A stretch of DNA of 64,000 bases from Streptomyces cellulosae (GCF_000721105.1 NZ_JOEV01000042.1:1-64000), one strand, 5' to 3'. Positions 32,516 to 43,060 are shown, counted from the first letter of the stretch. Notes: a model not told the origin generated them from the letters alone. Translations and numbers: made by a program.

Positions 32516-33019
32516 TCAGGCGGGGGTGTCGTCGCCCTCGTCCTCGTCGGTTTCGGCCAGAACGGGGGAGGCGTGGTGGGACCAGAGTTTCCAGCCGTCG
32601 GGGGTGCGCCGGAACACGTTGGTGGCGACCACCAGTTGGCCGACGAGCGGCCCGAGTTCCTCGCTGCCCTCGGGGGCGGGGCCGCCGCTGAGGATGTTCT
32701 CGGTGCAGGTCACCAGGGCGGTGTCGCCGCTGACGGAGACATGCACGTCGGTGAGGATGAACTGGATGTAGTCCGTGTTCGCCATGATCAGGGCGTACGA
32801 CCTGAGGACCTCGCCGCGGCCGGTGAGCACCGGCCAGCCGGGATGCACACAGGAGATCACCCCGACGTCGGCCGGGTCGTGGTACGTCTCGTCGACGCCC
32901 AGGTCGGCCGGGGTGAGCCAGAGCGAGGACACCGTTTCGAAGTCGCCGCGCTCCATGGCCTCGTAGAAAGAGGTGTTGGCGATTTCGACCTCTTCCACAT
33001 CGGTGTGGGGGGCGCTCAC
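32516..33019 (-). CDS. NTF2-like (SnoaL-type) protein
   Basis: A 167-residue protein of the nuclear-transport-factor-2-like fold: ANTSFYEAMERGDFETVSSL, WPVLTGRGEVLRSYALIMAN, then the beta strands of the cone ending DGWKLWSHHASPVLAE. No catalytic set can be assigned; the pocket could bind a small ligand. The GTG start overlaps the folP stop, so it is cotranslated with folP. Its recurring place in the folate operon suggests a link with pterin or pABA chemistry, unproven. Confidence 0.83.
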   Translation of the reverse strand: MSAPHTDVEEVEIANTSFYEAMERGDFETVSSLWLTPADLGVDETYHDPADVGVISCVHPGWPVLTGRGEVLRSYALIMANTDYIQFILTDVHVSVSGDTALVTCTENILSGGPAPEGSEELGPLVGQLVVATNVFRRTPDGWKLWSHHASPVLAETDEDEGDDTPA

Positions 33020-33906
33020 CGGACTCCTTCTGCCCCGTCGCCCGCGGCGCGTGCGCCCTCCACGGCGCGCGCGACCCGTACCGCGTCCGCCGTCGCGCGC
33101 ACCTCGTGCACGCGTACCGCCCACGCGCCGGCGTGCGCCGCGAGCGCGGAGACGGCGGCCGTGGCGGCGTCGCGCTCGCGCGCCGGCGGCGGCGCGCCCT
33201 GCGGGCCGGCCAGGACGCGACCCAGGAACCGCTTGCGGGAGGCGGCGACGAGCAGGGGATGCCCGAGGTCCAGCAGCCGGTCGAGGTGGGCGAGGAGGAC
33301 GAGGTCGTGCTCGGCGTCCTTGGAGAACCCGAGGCCGGGATCGACAACGACCCGGTCGGGGGCGATTCCGCCGGCCAGAACGGCCTCCACACGCGCGTGC
33401 AGCTCGTCGACGACTTCCGAGACGACGTCCTCGTACACCCCCCTGACGTTGCCGCCCTCCAGGAAGCCGCGCCAGTGCATGACGACGAAGGGGGCGCCCG
33501 ACGCGGCGACGACCGGGATCATCGCGGGGTCGGCGAGGCCGCCGCTGACGTCGTTGACGAGGGCGGCGCCGACCGCGAGGGCCTGCTCGGCGACGGAGGC
33601 GCGCATGGTGTCGACGGAGACTTTGACGCCCTCGGAGGCGAGGCCGCGGACGACCGGGATGACCCGCTTGAGCTCTTCGGCCTCGTCGACACGGGTGGCG
33701 CCGGGGCGGGTGGACTCGCCGCCGACGTCGACCAGGTCGGCGCCCTCGGTCACCAGGTCCAGGCCGTGTTTGACGGCGGCCGTGGTGTCGAAGAAGCGGC
33801 CGCCGTCGGAGAAGGAATCGGGGGTGACGTTCACGACTCCCATGACCGCGCAGCGGTCCCACTCCGGAAGGCCCGCGACGCGCCCGCGTCCGCTCTGCTT
33901 GCTCAT
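33016..33906 (-). CDS. folP: Dihydropteroate synthase
   Basis: A 296-residue TIM-barrel enzyme joining the pterin pyrophosphate to p-aminobenzoate, the sulfonamide target. VMGVVNVTPDSFSDGGRFFD and VDVGGESTRPGATRVD are the two DHPS signatures; VVDPGLGFSKDAEHD and AASRKRFLGR complete the active site. The ATG has no ribosome-binding site, but TACGCT ends 6 bases upstream, so it is probably leaderless. First gene of the leftward operon folP, NTF2-like, folB, folK, DUF3180. Confidence 0.94.
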   Translation of the reverse strand: MSKQSGRGRVAGLPEWDRCAVMGVVNVTPDSFSDGGRFFDTTAAVKHGLDLVTEGADLVDVGGESTRPGATRVDEAEELKRVIPVVRGLASEGVKVSVDTMRASVAEQALAVGAALVNDVSGGLADPAMIPVVAASGAPFVVMHWRGFLEGGNVRGVYEDVVSEVVDELHARVEAVLAGGIAPDRVVVDPGLGFSKDAEHDLVLLAHLDRLLDLGHPLLVAASRKRFLGRVLAGPQGAPPPARERDAATAAVSALAAHAGAWAVRVHEVRATADAVRVARAVEGARAAGDGAEGVR

Positions 33907-34038
33907 ACGTTCAGCGTAGGCCCAGCGAGGGCCCGTGCTGCCCGGGCCCCGGCCGACGCGGCCGTGGTACATGGGTGGGAAGCGGGCCGAGCGGAGACCT
34001 CCGGACTCGAGAGGGTGGGGCTTCCGGTCGGCCCGTAT

Positions 34039-34068
34039 CGGTGACCCACGAACCGTCGTGGGTCACCG
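34039..34068. terminator. Perfect 13-base-pair hairpin after the MprF-like gene
   Basis: CGGTGACCCACGA and TCGTGGGTCACCG pair perfectly around ACCG. It lies 4 bases beyond the stop of the leftward MprF-like gene and before the folP promoter, so it separates the two units. Confidence 0.85.
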
Positions 34069-34071
34069 CTG

Positions 34072-35957
34072 TCACGCCGCCCGGACGTTGCGTTCCGCCG
34101 TCTGGTGGGCACACACGCGTGCCGGGGCCGTACGGCGGCGCAGGAAGCGCGGCAGCGGGAGGGCGAGGTTGACGAAGCCTTCGGCCTGCATGGCGGCGAA
34201 GCCGATGCGGGGCAGGTCGCCGGAGGCGCGGTAGACGACGAAGCGGGGCTCCCAGCGGGGCTGGAACTTGGCGTTGAACTTGTAGAGGGACTCGATCTGG
34301 AACCAGCGGGAGAGGAAGACCAGCAGCCCGCGCCAGGCGCGCAGCACCGGGCCGGCGCCGATCTTCTCGCCGCGGGCCAGGGCGGAGCGGAACATGGCGA
34401 AGTTCAGGGAGACGCGGGTGACGCCGAGACGGGGGCGGCCTGGAGGGCGGCGACGATGAGGAGTTCGTTCATGCCGGGGTCGGCGGAGCGGTCGCGGCGC
34501 ATCAGGTCGAGGGAGGCGCCGTCGGTGCCCCAGGGCACGAAGTGCAGGATCGCCTTGAGGTCGCCGTACGGGCCGGGGTGGTCGTCGCTCTTGTGGGCGG
34601 TGGCGATGAGGCAGTCGCCGTCGGCGGGGTCGCCGATACGGCCCAGGGCCATGGAGAAGCCGCGTTCGGTGTCGGTGCCGCGCCAGTCCTCGGCGGCGCG
34701 GCGGATGCGCTCCAGTTCGGCTTCCCCGACGTCACGGACACGCCGTACCCGGGTCTCGTAACCGGCCCGCTCGATGCGCTTGACCATCTGGCGTACGTTG
34801 CGCATCGCGCGGCCGGCGAGCGAGAAATCCGCGACGTCCACCACCGCCTCGTCGCCCAGTTCCAGGGCGTCGAGGCCGGTTTCGCGGGTCCAGACCTCGC
34901 CGCCGGTTTCGGAACAGCCCATGACGGCGGGGGTCCAGGAGTGGGCGCGGGCTTCGTCCATGAAGCGTTCGATGGCGCCGGGCCAGGCCTCGACGTCGCC
35001 GATGGGGTCGCCGCTGGCGAGCATGACGCCGGAGACGACGCGGTAGGTGACCGCGGCTTTGCCGCTGGGGGAGAAGACGACGGCCTTGTCGCGGCGCAGG
35101 GCGAAGTGGCCCAGCGAGTCGCGGCTGCCGTGTTTGTCCAGCAGGGCACGCAGGTGGGCTTCGTCCTCCTCGGTGAGGCGGGCGGCGGGGTGTTCGGGGC
35201 GGAAGGCCAGGTAGATCGTGGTGACGGCGGTGAGCAGGCCCAGGGCGCCCAGCGAGAAGGCGACCGTCCATGAGGTGTTGCCCTGGTAGTCGACCGGTCC
35301 CTCGAAGCCGAACAGGCCGTACAGGACGTGCGTGATGCGATCGGCCAGGCTCGGGTCGCCGACCATGCGGTTCGGGTGGGCGCTGACGATGACCAGCCCG
35401 AGGGCGAGGGAACCGGCTCCCATGAGAACGAAGTTGGCGAGCGCGCGCCATCGGCTGCGCGGGTCGGGCAGCGCCGTGAACTGGTCGCGGTGGCGCAGCA
35501 GGGGCGCGAGCAGCGCCAGCGAGACCAGCACGCCCACCAGGGAGTGCCGGTACGTGAACTGGGCCATCGCGCCCGCCGGCAGCAGCACCACGGCGGCCCG
35601 CCAGGCGCGGCGCTTGTGGCGCTTGAGCCCGTGGGCGAGCAGCAGCAACAGCACACCGGCGCTGAGCGAGAGCGCGGCCGCGAACGGGCCGAGCGCGCCC
35701 GGCAGCACCTCCGCGATGGTGTGCATACGGCTGTGCCGGAAGCGCGGGAAGACGCCCGCGGCGATGTCCACCAGGCCCACGAGGGCACAGGCTCTGCCGA
35801 CGAGGGCGGGTACTGCTTCGGGGCGCGGGCCACGCAGTACGCGCCGCACCCGGGGTGATCGGGTCGGAACCCCGCCCGACATTTCCTCATCTGTCCTGAC
35901 AGACATCGCATCCCGTAGTTCTGCGAGAGACCTTGGATCCGGTGCCGATTCGGGCAT
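34072..35957 (-). pseudogene. MprF/LysX-like phosphatidylglycerol lysyltransferase (DUF2156), frameshifted by one base
   Basis: The first frame (35957 to 34404) gives six or so membrane helices followed by the DUF2156 acyltransferase domain ([62 protein letters not shown]) and runs off at [19 protein letters not shown]. The expected continuation [20 protein letters not shown] is in another frame and ends at 34072 ([20 protein letters not shown]). Adding one base to the five-G run at 34431-34435 restores a full-length protein. Either a recent frameshift or a sequencing error in a homopolymer. Family members add amino acids to membrane lipids; ATG 35957 is uncertain. Confidence 0.8.
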
Positions 35958-36054
35958 CCGGCGACATTGCGCCCTCTAGGACGGTGTCCAGGGGAGAGAG
36001 GTTCACTCATCTCCACAAAGGCGGCCCAAAGGCCGAGGAAAGCGGAAGCAACAA

Positions 36055-37182
36055 ATGGGTCTCACGAGCAACAACACGCTGGTAGCGGCGGTGCTGGCCG
36101 CCTTACTGCTGTTCGCCGGCACGGTCTGGCTGTGGCCGCGGCTGGCACGGCGGAGCTGGCGGGCCGTCGGCGGGCGAGTGGGTCTTCTGCTCGCGACCCA
36201 GGTGGCACTCTTCGTGTCGGTGGGCCTGGCCGCCAACCAGGCCTTCGGGTTCTACGCCTCCTGGGCGGACCTGTTCGGCCGGGAGACCGATCAGGGTGTG
36301 GTCGTCGACCACGCTGCGGGCGTCCCCTCGGGCGGGCCCCTCCAGGTGATCGACACGGGAAGGGTGCAGGGAAGGGGCGGCTTCCGGGCGTCGTCTGGCG
36401 GGCAGATCGACGAGGTCGACATCGTGGGGCGTACGACACGCATCGCCACGCGCGCGTACGTGTATCTGCCGCCGGAGTACTTCCAGTCGCGCTATCGCAC
36501 GCGGACCTTTCCCGCGGCCGTCGTCCTCACCGGTTATCCGGGCACCGCACGCGCGCTGGTGGACAAACTCCACTACCCGCGCACCGCTCTGGAACTCGCG
36601 CAGGACGGCCGTATGCAGCCGATGATCCTGGTGATGCTGCGGCCGACCGTCGCACCGCCGCGGGACACGGAGTGCGTGGACATCCCGGGCGGCCCGCAGA
36701 CCGAGTCGTTCTTCGCCAAGGACCTGCCCGACGCCGTGACCGCGCACTACAGGGTGGGCAGGGAACCGGGGAGCTGGGGCATCATCGGCGACTCCACGGG
36801 CGGTTACTGCGCACTGAAACTCGCCCTGCACCACCCCGGGGTGTACGCCGCCGGGGCGGGCCTGTCGGCGTACTACAACGCACCCGTCGATCCCACCACG
36901 GGCGACCTCTTCCACGGCGACAAGGAGCTGCGCGACCGCGCGAACCTCTGGTGGTACCTCAAGCACATGCCCGGTCCCGACACTTCGCTGCTCGTCACCA
37001 GCAGCAGGGTCGGAGAGCCGAACTACAAGGCCACCCTGAAGTTCATCGAGCGGGTCAAGGACACGAAGCGGACCCGTATCTCCTCGATCATCCTCGAAAG
37101 CGGCGGGCACAACTTCAACACCTGGAGACGGGAGATTCCGGCGACCCTTCAGTGGATCGGCGGACGGCTGGGCGACCGCTGA
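36055..37182 (+). CDS. Membrane-anchored esterase-fold (alpha/beta hydrolase) protein
   Basis: A 375-residue protein with two N-terminal membrane helices (LVAAVLAALLLFAGTVWLWP and LLLATQVALFVSVGLA) and an external esterase D/antigen 85-like domain. The nucleophile elbow is GIIGDSTGGYCAL with the serine in GDSTG; a C-terminal GGHNFNTWRREIPATLQW holds the catalytic histidine. Antigen 85-type enzymes move acyl groups or hydrolyse esters at the cell surface. GGAAGCAACAA precedes the ATG. Divergent from the MprF-like gene. Confidence 0.86.
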   Translation: MGLTSNNTLVAAVLAALLLFAGTVWLWPRLARRSWRAVGGRVGLLLATQVALFVSVGLAANQAFGFYASWADLFGRETDQGVVVDHAAGVPSGGPLQVIDTGRVQGRGGFRASSGGQIDEVDIVGRTTRIATRAYVYLPPEYFQSRYRTRTFPAAVVLTGYPGTARALVDKLHYPRTALELAQDGRMQPMILVMLRPTVAPPRDTECVDIPGGPQTESFFAKDLPDAVTAHYRVGREPGSWGIIGDSTGGYCALKLALHHPGVYAAGAGLSAYYNAPVDPTTGDLFHGDKELRDRANLWWYLKHMPGPDTSLLVTSSRVGEPNYKATLKFIERVKDTKRTRISSIILESGGHNFNTWRREIPATLQWIGGRLGDR

Positions 37183-37386
37183 GAATGATCTTGCTTTTTC
37201 AGGTGTACTCGCCCCCTGCTCGCCGCGTACTCGCCGCCTACTCCTCCGTACTCGTCGGCCCTGTCCGGCCGGTCCTGCCGAATTCGGTGACCGATCTGAT
37301 TCCTGATGGCATGTGAAGGCCGCGGGATGCTGTCTTTTTACGGGGTGGGGCACCAACATTCCCCTACTCGCGGTAAGTTTCTGGCC

Positions 37387-38745
37387 ATGCCACGTGGACG
37401 TCACCGCCATTCCCCGCCTTTGCACAGACTGCTCCCCCCGTCGGCGATCGCAGGCGTCTCCGTCGTCTGCGCCCTGGGCCCATGGCTGTTCACGGAGGCG
37501 ACGGTGCTCCGCGGGCTGGCCGCAGCCGCCGCGGCGACGGCCATCGGCGGTGCGGTCGTCATGCGCCACTGGGACACCCAGGCCGGCAAGCGGGTCGCTG
37601 ACCTCACGCGCGCGCGGGCGAGCGACGAGTGGCGGTACGAGGAGCGGGTCGCCGAGCTGGAGACCGACCTGGAGGAGTCGCGCGAGCTGCGGGTCAAGCT
37701 GGAGCAGCGGCTGCGGGCCAAGCGGTCGGAACTGGCGGGGCTGCGCAACGAACACGCGGCGCTGCTGCGGCGGTACGCCACGGCGGAGACCGAGCGGGCG
37801 AGCGCCCTGGAGGGCCGCCGTCTGCTGGAGATAGAGGCGTCGGCCCCGGCGCGCGAGCTGCTGCCGGCCCAGGCGGGATCCGTGGTGGAGGCGCAGGCGG
37901 AGGCGAGGGCTGTGGCCGCCCCGGCCGAACCGGAGGCGGAGGATCAGCCCGAGGTTCCCGCGATCTTCTCGCCGGAGGGGGCGCAGCTGTTCCTGCGGGC
38001 CATGGGGGCACTGGCGCGCTTCGGCGAATCCGACGCCGACGGCGACGGCGACGGTACGGACGCTACGGCGACGGACTCCGCGGAGACCGAGGCCGACGAA
38101 TCCGAGGACACCGAGGCCAACGCCAACGTCAAGAAGTCCAAGAAGTCAAAGGACTTCAAGAACACCAGTCCTGCCGCTCGTTCCAAGAACTCCGAAGACC
38201 TGAAGAAGGCGGGCCCCAAGGACGTCCCCGACGGCGTGTCCAAGGACGCCTTCGGCGGCGAGACGGTGAAGGTCCCCGCCACCGAGGGCCCGGTGGCCGG
38301 TGCCGCCGGCAATGGTCAGCCGGAGGCCGCGCAGGAGGACGAGGCGCAGGGGAAGCCCGAGGCGGTCGACGGGCATCAGCGCGCGGCCGCCACCTCCTCG
38401 GCGAGGGCGGCCCAGCCCGCCCAGCAGCCCACCGGGCACTTCGTCGCGCCGACCGCGGTGGCGGTCGTACCGCCGACGCCCGCGCGGCGTCCCTCGGTCG
38501 AGGGCGGCTTCGACTTCTTCGGTGCGAAGCACGGCGCCGCGCCGGCTGCCCTGGAGGCCGTGCAGAACGAGGACCTCGCCGACGTGGTCGGCCAGGAGGC
38601 GCTCGCCCTCCACAAGGCCGAGTCCGAGGCGGACTTCAAGCCGGCGGACGAGAGCGCGCGGGGCGTCGGCCAGGTGATCGACCTGACGGCCCACGACGAG
38701 ACGGAACAGATCGACGTACAGGGCCTGCGGAGCGCGGTGTCCTGA
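37387..38745 (+). CDS. Coiled-coil membrane protein of unknown function
   Basis: A 452-residue protein with two N-terminal hydrophobic helices (IAGVSVVCALGPWLF and LRGLAAAAAATAIGGAVVM), a long coiled coil at ~70-150 (WRYEERVAELETDLEESREL through LRNEHAALLRRYATAETERA) and an acidic, low-complexity region rich in Ala, Glu, Lys and Asp. No enzymatic motif is seen. TAAGTT ends 7 bases before the ATG, so the message may be leaderless. I do not recognise a named family; possibly a cell-envelope scaffold. Confidence 0.7.
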   Translation: MPRGRHRHSPPLHRLLPPSAIAGVSVVCALGPWLFTEATVLRGLAAAAAATAIGGAVVMRHWDTQAGKRVADLTRARASDEWRYEERVAELETDLEESRELRVKLEQRLRAKRSELAGLRNEHAALLRRYATAETERASALEGRRLLEIEASAPARELLPAQAGSVVEAQAEARAVAAPAEPEAEDQPEVPAIFSPEGAQLFLRAMGALARFGESDADGDGDGTDATATDSAETEADESEDTEANANVKKSKKSKDFKNTSPAARSKNSEDLKKAGPKDVPDGVSKDAFGGETVKVPATEGPVAGAAGNGQPEAAQEDEAQGKPEAVDGHQRAAATSSARAAQPAQQPTGHFVAPTAVAVVPPTPARRPSVEGGFDFFGAKHGAAPAALEAVQNEDLADVVGQEALALHKAESEADFKPADESARGVGQVIDLTAHDETEQIDVQGLRSAVS

Positions 38746-38791
38746 GCTGGGCGGCGAGCGGTTCCCGGTCGGTGTCCCCCGGCGTCGGCGG

Positions 38792-40129
38792 CTAGGGAGC
38801 CATCCACCGATCCGGCCGGGCGTCTCTGCGTCCCGTCCGTGACCTCTCCGCCTGGGCCCCGAGCAGCTCCGCCGCCTCCTGGGCGTCCCGCAGACGGGCT
38901 GTCACGGTCTTGTTGGCCCCCGTGTCCACGTGCACGTCCGCGATCCGCCACAGGCGCTGCCAGGGCCCTTGAGCGAGCCGAACGCTCTGCACCTTCGCGT
39001 GGGGGACGAGGGACAGGCTCCGGCGCAGCAGCCCGTGCCGGGCCGCGAACACGCCGTCGCTGACGGCGAGTCCGTACCCCCGCCACCACACCGGCAGGCA
39101 CCGTCCGGCCCGTCGCGGTGGCCGGGACAGCGCCGACCTCGGCGGCACGGTCACCCCGGGCAGCACCCGTGCGACGACCGACTCGGCGATCGGGCGCGGG
39201 GCGACCGGCACCAGCACCGAGTTGGACGATCCCGCCACGTCCAGCTCCACCCGCACCCAGTCGCGCCGCCGCCACAGCAGCGGCTCCACGATCCGTACGG
39301 TCTGCACGCGGCCCGGCGGCACCGTCTCGTGCGTCCGGTCGAGCAGTCCGTGGTCGATGCGCAGCCCGTCCGGAGACTCGCCCACCGTCCAGTCGTACTC
39401 GCCGACGAACCGCCCCGCACTGCTCGCGCCCGCCGCGCCGAGCAGCGGCAGGCCGGTCGCGAGCACCGTCCACACGCTGTGGGTGGCCAGCCACAGAAGC
39501 GGGGGTACGACGAGGGCGGCGGCCAGCGCGCCCCAGGTCGCGCCGGTCAGCACCAGCGAGACGGCGAGGACGCGCGGCGGCACCCGCAGCAGTTCCCGGG
39601 AGGGCGCCTCGCCGACCTCGTGCGCCGTCTCGGGCGCGAACCCGGCGGCGCGCGCGAGGAGTTCCGCGCGCAGGGCACGCGCCTCGTCCTCACCCAGGAA
39701 GGCCAGCTCGTCCTTCTTGTCGGCCCCTATGACGTCGAGTTTGAGTTTCGCGACGCCCGCGACCCGCGCGAGCAGCGGCTGGGTCACGTCGACGGCCTGG
39801 ATCCGCTCCAGCCGGATGTGCGCGGTGCGCCGGAACACCAGCCCGGTCCGGATGCGCAGTTCGCTGTCGGTCACCGCGAAGTGGGTGAACCACCAGGTCA
39901 GAAAGCCGTAGAGGGCGGCGGCCGGGACGAACACGGCGAGGCCGATCAGCAGGGTGGCCGTGGTCAGCCTGGCCAACTGCTCCTGCGCCTGGTTCGGATC
40001 GTGCACGGCCCACCCGATGATCACGGCGATCGGCGCCCAGGCCCGCCTGAGCGGGGTCACTGGATGCAGCCGTCGCTCGTCGAGGGGCGGCGTCTCGCGT
40101 ACTCCGTCCTCGACGCCCGGGGCCGTCAC
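38792..40129 (-). CDS. PH-domain (YdbT-like) membrane protein
   Basis: A 445-residue membrane protein with repeated bacterial PH (DUF304) domains: [40 protein letters not shown] and, near the C-terminus, [37 protein letters not shown]. About four membrane helices lie between the domains. It pairs with the smaller PH protein upstream, whose stop its GTG overlaps (GTGA), as in the YdbS/YdbT pair of Bacillus that affects resistance to toxic compounds. Function unproven. Confidence 0.85.
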   Translation of the reverse strand: MTAPGVEDGVRETPPLDERRLHPVTPLRRAWAPIAVIIGWAVHDPNQAQEQLARLTTATLLIGLAVFVPAAALYGFLTWWFTHFAVTDSELRIRTGLVFRRTAHIRLERIQAVDVTQPLLARVAGVAKLKLDVIGADKKDELAFLGEDEARALRAELLARAAGFAPETAHEVGEAPSRELLRVPPRVLAVSLVLTGATWGALAAALVVPPLLWLATHSVWTVLATGLPLLGAAGASSAGRFVGEYDWTVGESPDGLRIDHGLLDRTHETVPPGRVQTVRIVEPLLWRRRDWVRVELDVAGSSNSVLVPVAPRPIAESVVARVLPGVTVPPRSALSRPPRRAGRCLPVWWRGYGLAVSDGVFAARHGLLRRSLSLVPHAKVQSVRLAQGPWQRLWRIADVHVDTGANKTVTARLRDAQEAAELLGAQAERSRTGRRDARPDRWMAP

Positions 40130-40629
40130 AGCCCCGCCGATCGGGCCTCGCCGAGCTCGGTGAGCCGGTCGCGCAGCCGTTCCGCCTCGGCAGGATCGAG
40201 CCCCGGGATGGTCGCGTCGGTCGCGGCGGCCGCGGTGTGCAGCTGCACGCTGGCCAGCCGGAAGTGCCGTTCGACCGGCCCCGAGGTGACCTCGACCAGT
40301 TGCATCCGCCCGTACGGCACGACGGTCTCCTCCTGCCACAGCACACCCTTGCTGATCAGCAGGTCGTCGGCGCGTTCGGCGTACCGCCAGGAGCGCCAGT
40401 TGCGGCCGAGCATCACCCACCCCCACCCGGCCAGCGCCAGCGGCAGCAGCGCGAAGGCGGCCCAGCCGGGCCCGACGAGCAGCCCCAGCAGCAGCCCCAC
40501 GGCCAGGGCGAGGAGGCCCAGCCACACCACGAGCAGCAGACGCCGCATGCTCAGCAGTCTCGGCGGCAGCCCCGTCCACACCGGCTCGGCCCCCGTCGTC
40601 CCCGTGTCCGCCGCGCTCCCCGTCTCCAT
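40126..40629 (-). CDS. PH-domain (YdbS-like) membrane protein
   Basis: A 167-residue protein with two membrane helices ([20 protein letters not shown] and [19 protein letters not shown]) followed by one bacterial PH domain ([40 protein letters not shown]). ATG 40629 is used; TACGCT ends 6 bases upstream, so translation is probably leaderless. Divergent from nuoD with only 31 bases between starts. Confidence 0.85.
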   Translation of the reverse strand: METGSAADTGTTGAEPVWTGLPPRLLSMRRLLLVVWLGLLALAVGLLLGLLVGPGWAAFALLPLALAGWGWVMLGRNWRSWRYAERADDLLISKGVLWQEETVVPYGRMQLVEVTSGPVERHFRLASVQLHTAAAATDATIPGLDPAEAERLRDRLTELGEARSAGL

Positions 40630-40660
40630 GAGGCCAGCGTACGTAGGAGAGACTGGGTCC

Positions 40661-41812
40661 ATGACTCCTACGACGGAGACCATGGTCGGAATCGGCGGCG
40701 CCGCGGAGAGCACCGACATGGTGCTCAACATCGGCCCGCAGCATCCGTCCACGCACGGGGTGCTGCGCCTCAGGCTCGTCCTGGACGGCGAGCGGATCCA
40801 GCACGCGGAGCCGGTGATCGGCTACATGCACCGCGGCGCGGAGAAGCTCTTCGAGGCGCGCGACTACCGCCAGATCATCATGCTCGCCAACCGCCACGAC
40901 TGGCTGTCGGCCTTCTCCAACGAGCTGGGGGTGGTCCTCGGCGTGGAGCGCATGCTCGGCATGGAGGTCCCCCCGCGCGCGGTGTGGACCCGTACGCTGC
41001 TCGCCGAGCTGAACCGGGTGCTGAACCATCTGATGTTCCTCGGCTCGTACCCACTGGAGCTCGGCGGGATCACGCCGGTCTTCTACGCGTTCCGGGAGCG
41101 CGAGGTCCTCCAGAACGTCATGGAGGAGGTCTCCGGCGGCCGTATGCACTACATGTTCAACCGCGTCGGCGGCCTCAAGGAGGACCTGCCCGCGGGATGG
41201 GCCGCACGCGCGCGTGCGGCGGTCGCGGCCGTGCGCTCGCGCATGGACCGGTTCGACGACCTGGTGCTCGGCAACGAGATCTTCCGGGGGCGCACGCGGG
41301 GCGTGGGCGCCCTCGCGCCGGAGGCCGTGCACGCGTACGGCGTGAGCGGGCCGATCGCGCGCGCCTCGGGTGTCGACTTCGACCTGCGTCGCGACGAGCC
41401 CTACCTCGCGTACGGGGAGCTGCGGGACACCCTGAAGGTGGTGACCCGGAAGGAGGGCGACTGCCTCGCCCGCTTCGAGGTCCTCCTGGAACAGACCCAC
41501 AATGCCCTGGACCTCGCCGACGCCTGCCTCGACCGGCTCGCCGAGCTGCCGCCCGGCCCGGTCAACCAGCGGCTCCCCAAGGTCCTGAAGGCGCCCGAGG
41601 GACACACGTACGCGTGGACCGAGAACCCCCTCGGCATCAACGGCTACTACCTGGTCAGCAAGGGCGAGAAGACCCCGTACCGGCTCAAGCTGCGCTCGGC
41701 CTCGTACAACAACATCCAGGCGCTGGCGGTGCTGCTGCCGGGCACGCTGGTGGCGGACATGGTGGCGATCCTGGGGTCACTGTTCTTCGTGGTCGGGGAC
41801 ATCGACAAGTAG
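40661..41812 (+). CDS. nuoD: Orphan NADH dehydrogenase subunit D (49-kDa subunit homologue)
   Basis: A 383-residue NuoD-family protein. [58 protein letters not shown] and the C-terminal [19 protein letters not shown] are clear family text. In complex I this subunit helps form the quinone pocket. No other nuo genes are adjacent, so it is an extra copy outside the main cluster. Arg58 in MHRGAEKL aligns with Arg85 of mature mitochondrial NDUFS2, the residue methylated by NDUFAF7. ATG 40661 has TAGGAGA upstream. A MidA-family methyltransferase gene faces it downstream. Confidence 0.92.
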   Translation: MTPTTETMVGIGGAAESTDMVLNIGPQHPSTHGVLRLRLVLDGERIQHAEPVIGYMHRGAEKLFEARDYRQIIMLANRHDWLSAFSNELGVVLGVERMLGMEVPPRAVWTRTLLAELNRVLNHLMFLGSYPLELGGITPVFYAFREREVLQNVMEEVSGGRMHYMFNRVGGLKEDLPAGWAARARAAVAAVRSRMDRFDDLVLGNEIFRGRTRGVGALAPEAVHAYGVSGPIARASGVDFDLRRDEPYLAYGELRDTLKVVTRKEGDCLARFEVLLEQTHNALDLADACLDRLAELPPGPVNQRLPKVLKAPEGHTYAWTENPLGINGYYLVSKGEKTPYRLKLRSASYNNIQALAVLLPGTLVADMVAILGSLFFVVGDIDK

Positions 41813-41839
41813 GGCGTCGGGCGGTTCTCCCGGGTGGAT

Positions 41840-41914
41840 GGTTCTCGCGGTCGGGGGGTTCTCGCGGTCGGGCGGCTCTCCTGCTGGGGCGGTTCTCGCG
41901 GTCGGGCGGCTCTC
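41840..41914. repeat. Intergenic direct repeats between nuoD and the methyltransferase
   Basis: GGTTCTCGCGGTCGGG occurs at 41840, 41857 and 41891; the last two copies are extended to a 24-base identity ending CGGCTCTC. The repeats fill most of the 126-base gap between the convergent genes. Confidence 0.85.
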
Positions 41915-41938
41915 GGCAGGTTCAGTGGGTGGGCGGGT

Positions 41939-42943
41939 TCAGTCGGTGAGCACGTCCGAGACGCCGACCGGCTGGAGCAGCCAGCCGAAGTCGCCGAGTC
42001 CGCCCGCCGCGGTGAGCTCGGCGGCCTCGCCGGCGCTCGCGAGGGCGCGCACGTAGGCCGCGGGCTGGGTGGACGCCAGCGCGAGCGGGGGGCGTGCGCC
42101 GGTGAGGCCGAGGGTGCGCAAGGCGTCGCGCTGGGTCAGTACGCGCCCGCCGGGGAGCGCGCATGCTTCCAGGCACGCGTCCAGGGCGACATGGGCCGTG
42201 ATGTCACAGGACCCGTCCGGCACGGGCGCCGTCGCGCGCCCCTCCCGGAAGCCGGTGAGCGTCCCGAACGGGGGGCGCGCGTCTGCCGCGTGCGTGTAGT
42301 CCACCGCCACCGCGAGGCCCCGCTCCACGGTCGCCACCGCCGCCGCCCACGCCTCGTCGCGGGGCAGCCCGATCTCCGCCCGCAACCCCTCCTCGGCCGG
42401 CAGCGGCCACCACCGCGCCAGCCACCGCGCCTCCGCTGCGGAGACCGGCTCCCCGAGCCGCTCCCGCCCGTCTCCCCGTACGAGCACCCGCCGCGCCTCG
42501 CCCGCGGAGTCCACCTCGGCGACCTCCACGGGCACGTTGTCCAGCCACTCGTTGGCGAACAGCAGCCCGGTGATCCCCTTCGGGGGCTCGGCCAGCCACT
42601 CGATCCGGTGATCGAGGCCCTCGGGGCGCTCGGTGATCTCGACGGCGTACCCGCGCGCGCGGACGGCCACCTCGGCCGGCAGTGCGGCGAGTACTCCTGC
42701 GGCCAGCTCGCCGCGTCCCGCGGCCATGTCGACGAACGCGAGCTCCGCGGGCCGCCCCAGCGCCTCGTCCGCCCGGCACAGCAGCCGGGCCACGGCCTCG
42801 GCGAACAACGGCGACGCCTGCACGGACGTACGGAAGTGCCCGGCCGGTCCCTCGGGCCTGCGATAGAAGCCGTCCGGGCCGTACAACGCGGCCTCGGCCG
42901 CCGCCCGCCAGCCCTGCCACTCGCCCCTCGCCTCTGCCGTCAC
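41939..42943 (-). CDS. MidA/NDUFAF7-family SAM-dependent methyltransferase
   Basis: A 334-residue Rossmann methyltransferase of COG1565. Seen in order: [20 protein letters not shown] (substrate/entry region), the SAM motif [11 protein letters not shown] near 70-80 where homologues have [31 protein letters not shown] and GTLTGFREG, then [15 protein letters not shown]. In human mitochondria NDUFAF7 dimethylates an arginine of NDUFS2, the NuoD homologue. Here the gene is convergent with an orphan nuoD. ATG 42943 is used; the gene stands alone on its strand. Confidence 0.85.
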   Translation of the reverse strand: MTAEARGEWQGWRAAAEAALYGPDGFYRRPEGPAGHFRTSVQASPLFAEAVARLLCRADEALGRPAELAFVDMAAGRGELAAGVLAALPAEVAVRARGYAVEITERPEGLDHRIEWLAEPPKGITGLLFANEWLDNVPVEVAEVDSAGEARRVLVRGDGRERLGEPVSAAEARWLARWWPLPAEEGLRAEIGLPRDEAWAAAVATVERGLAVAVDYTHAADARPPFGTLTGFREGRATAPVPDGSCDITAHVALDACLEACALPGGRVLTQRDALRTLGLTGARPPLALASTQPAAYVRALASAGEAAELTAAGGLGDFGWLLQPVGVSDVLTD

Positions 42944-43060
42944 CGGCCCAGGTTAGGGAACGCAATCACCAAAACTCCACCTTGCGGAGTATGCGGGCGG
43001 GACAGGGATCGGTCCTCCGGTTGACCCCTGCACGCATCTCGCTTCCCTACGCTGGGTTAC

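Noticed and set aside
32300..32520. Sigma-R promoter before folB (GGAAT on the minus strand)
   Set aside because: No GTT occurs 18-19 bases after the GGAAT.
38792..41605. One giant minus-strand protein joining both PH proteins and the antisense of nuoD
   Set aside because: Only the part up to 40129 has protein-family character; the rest is antisense to nuoD.
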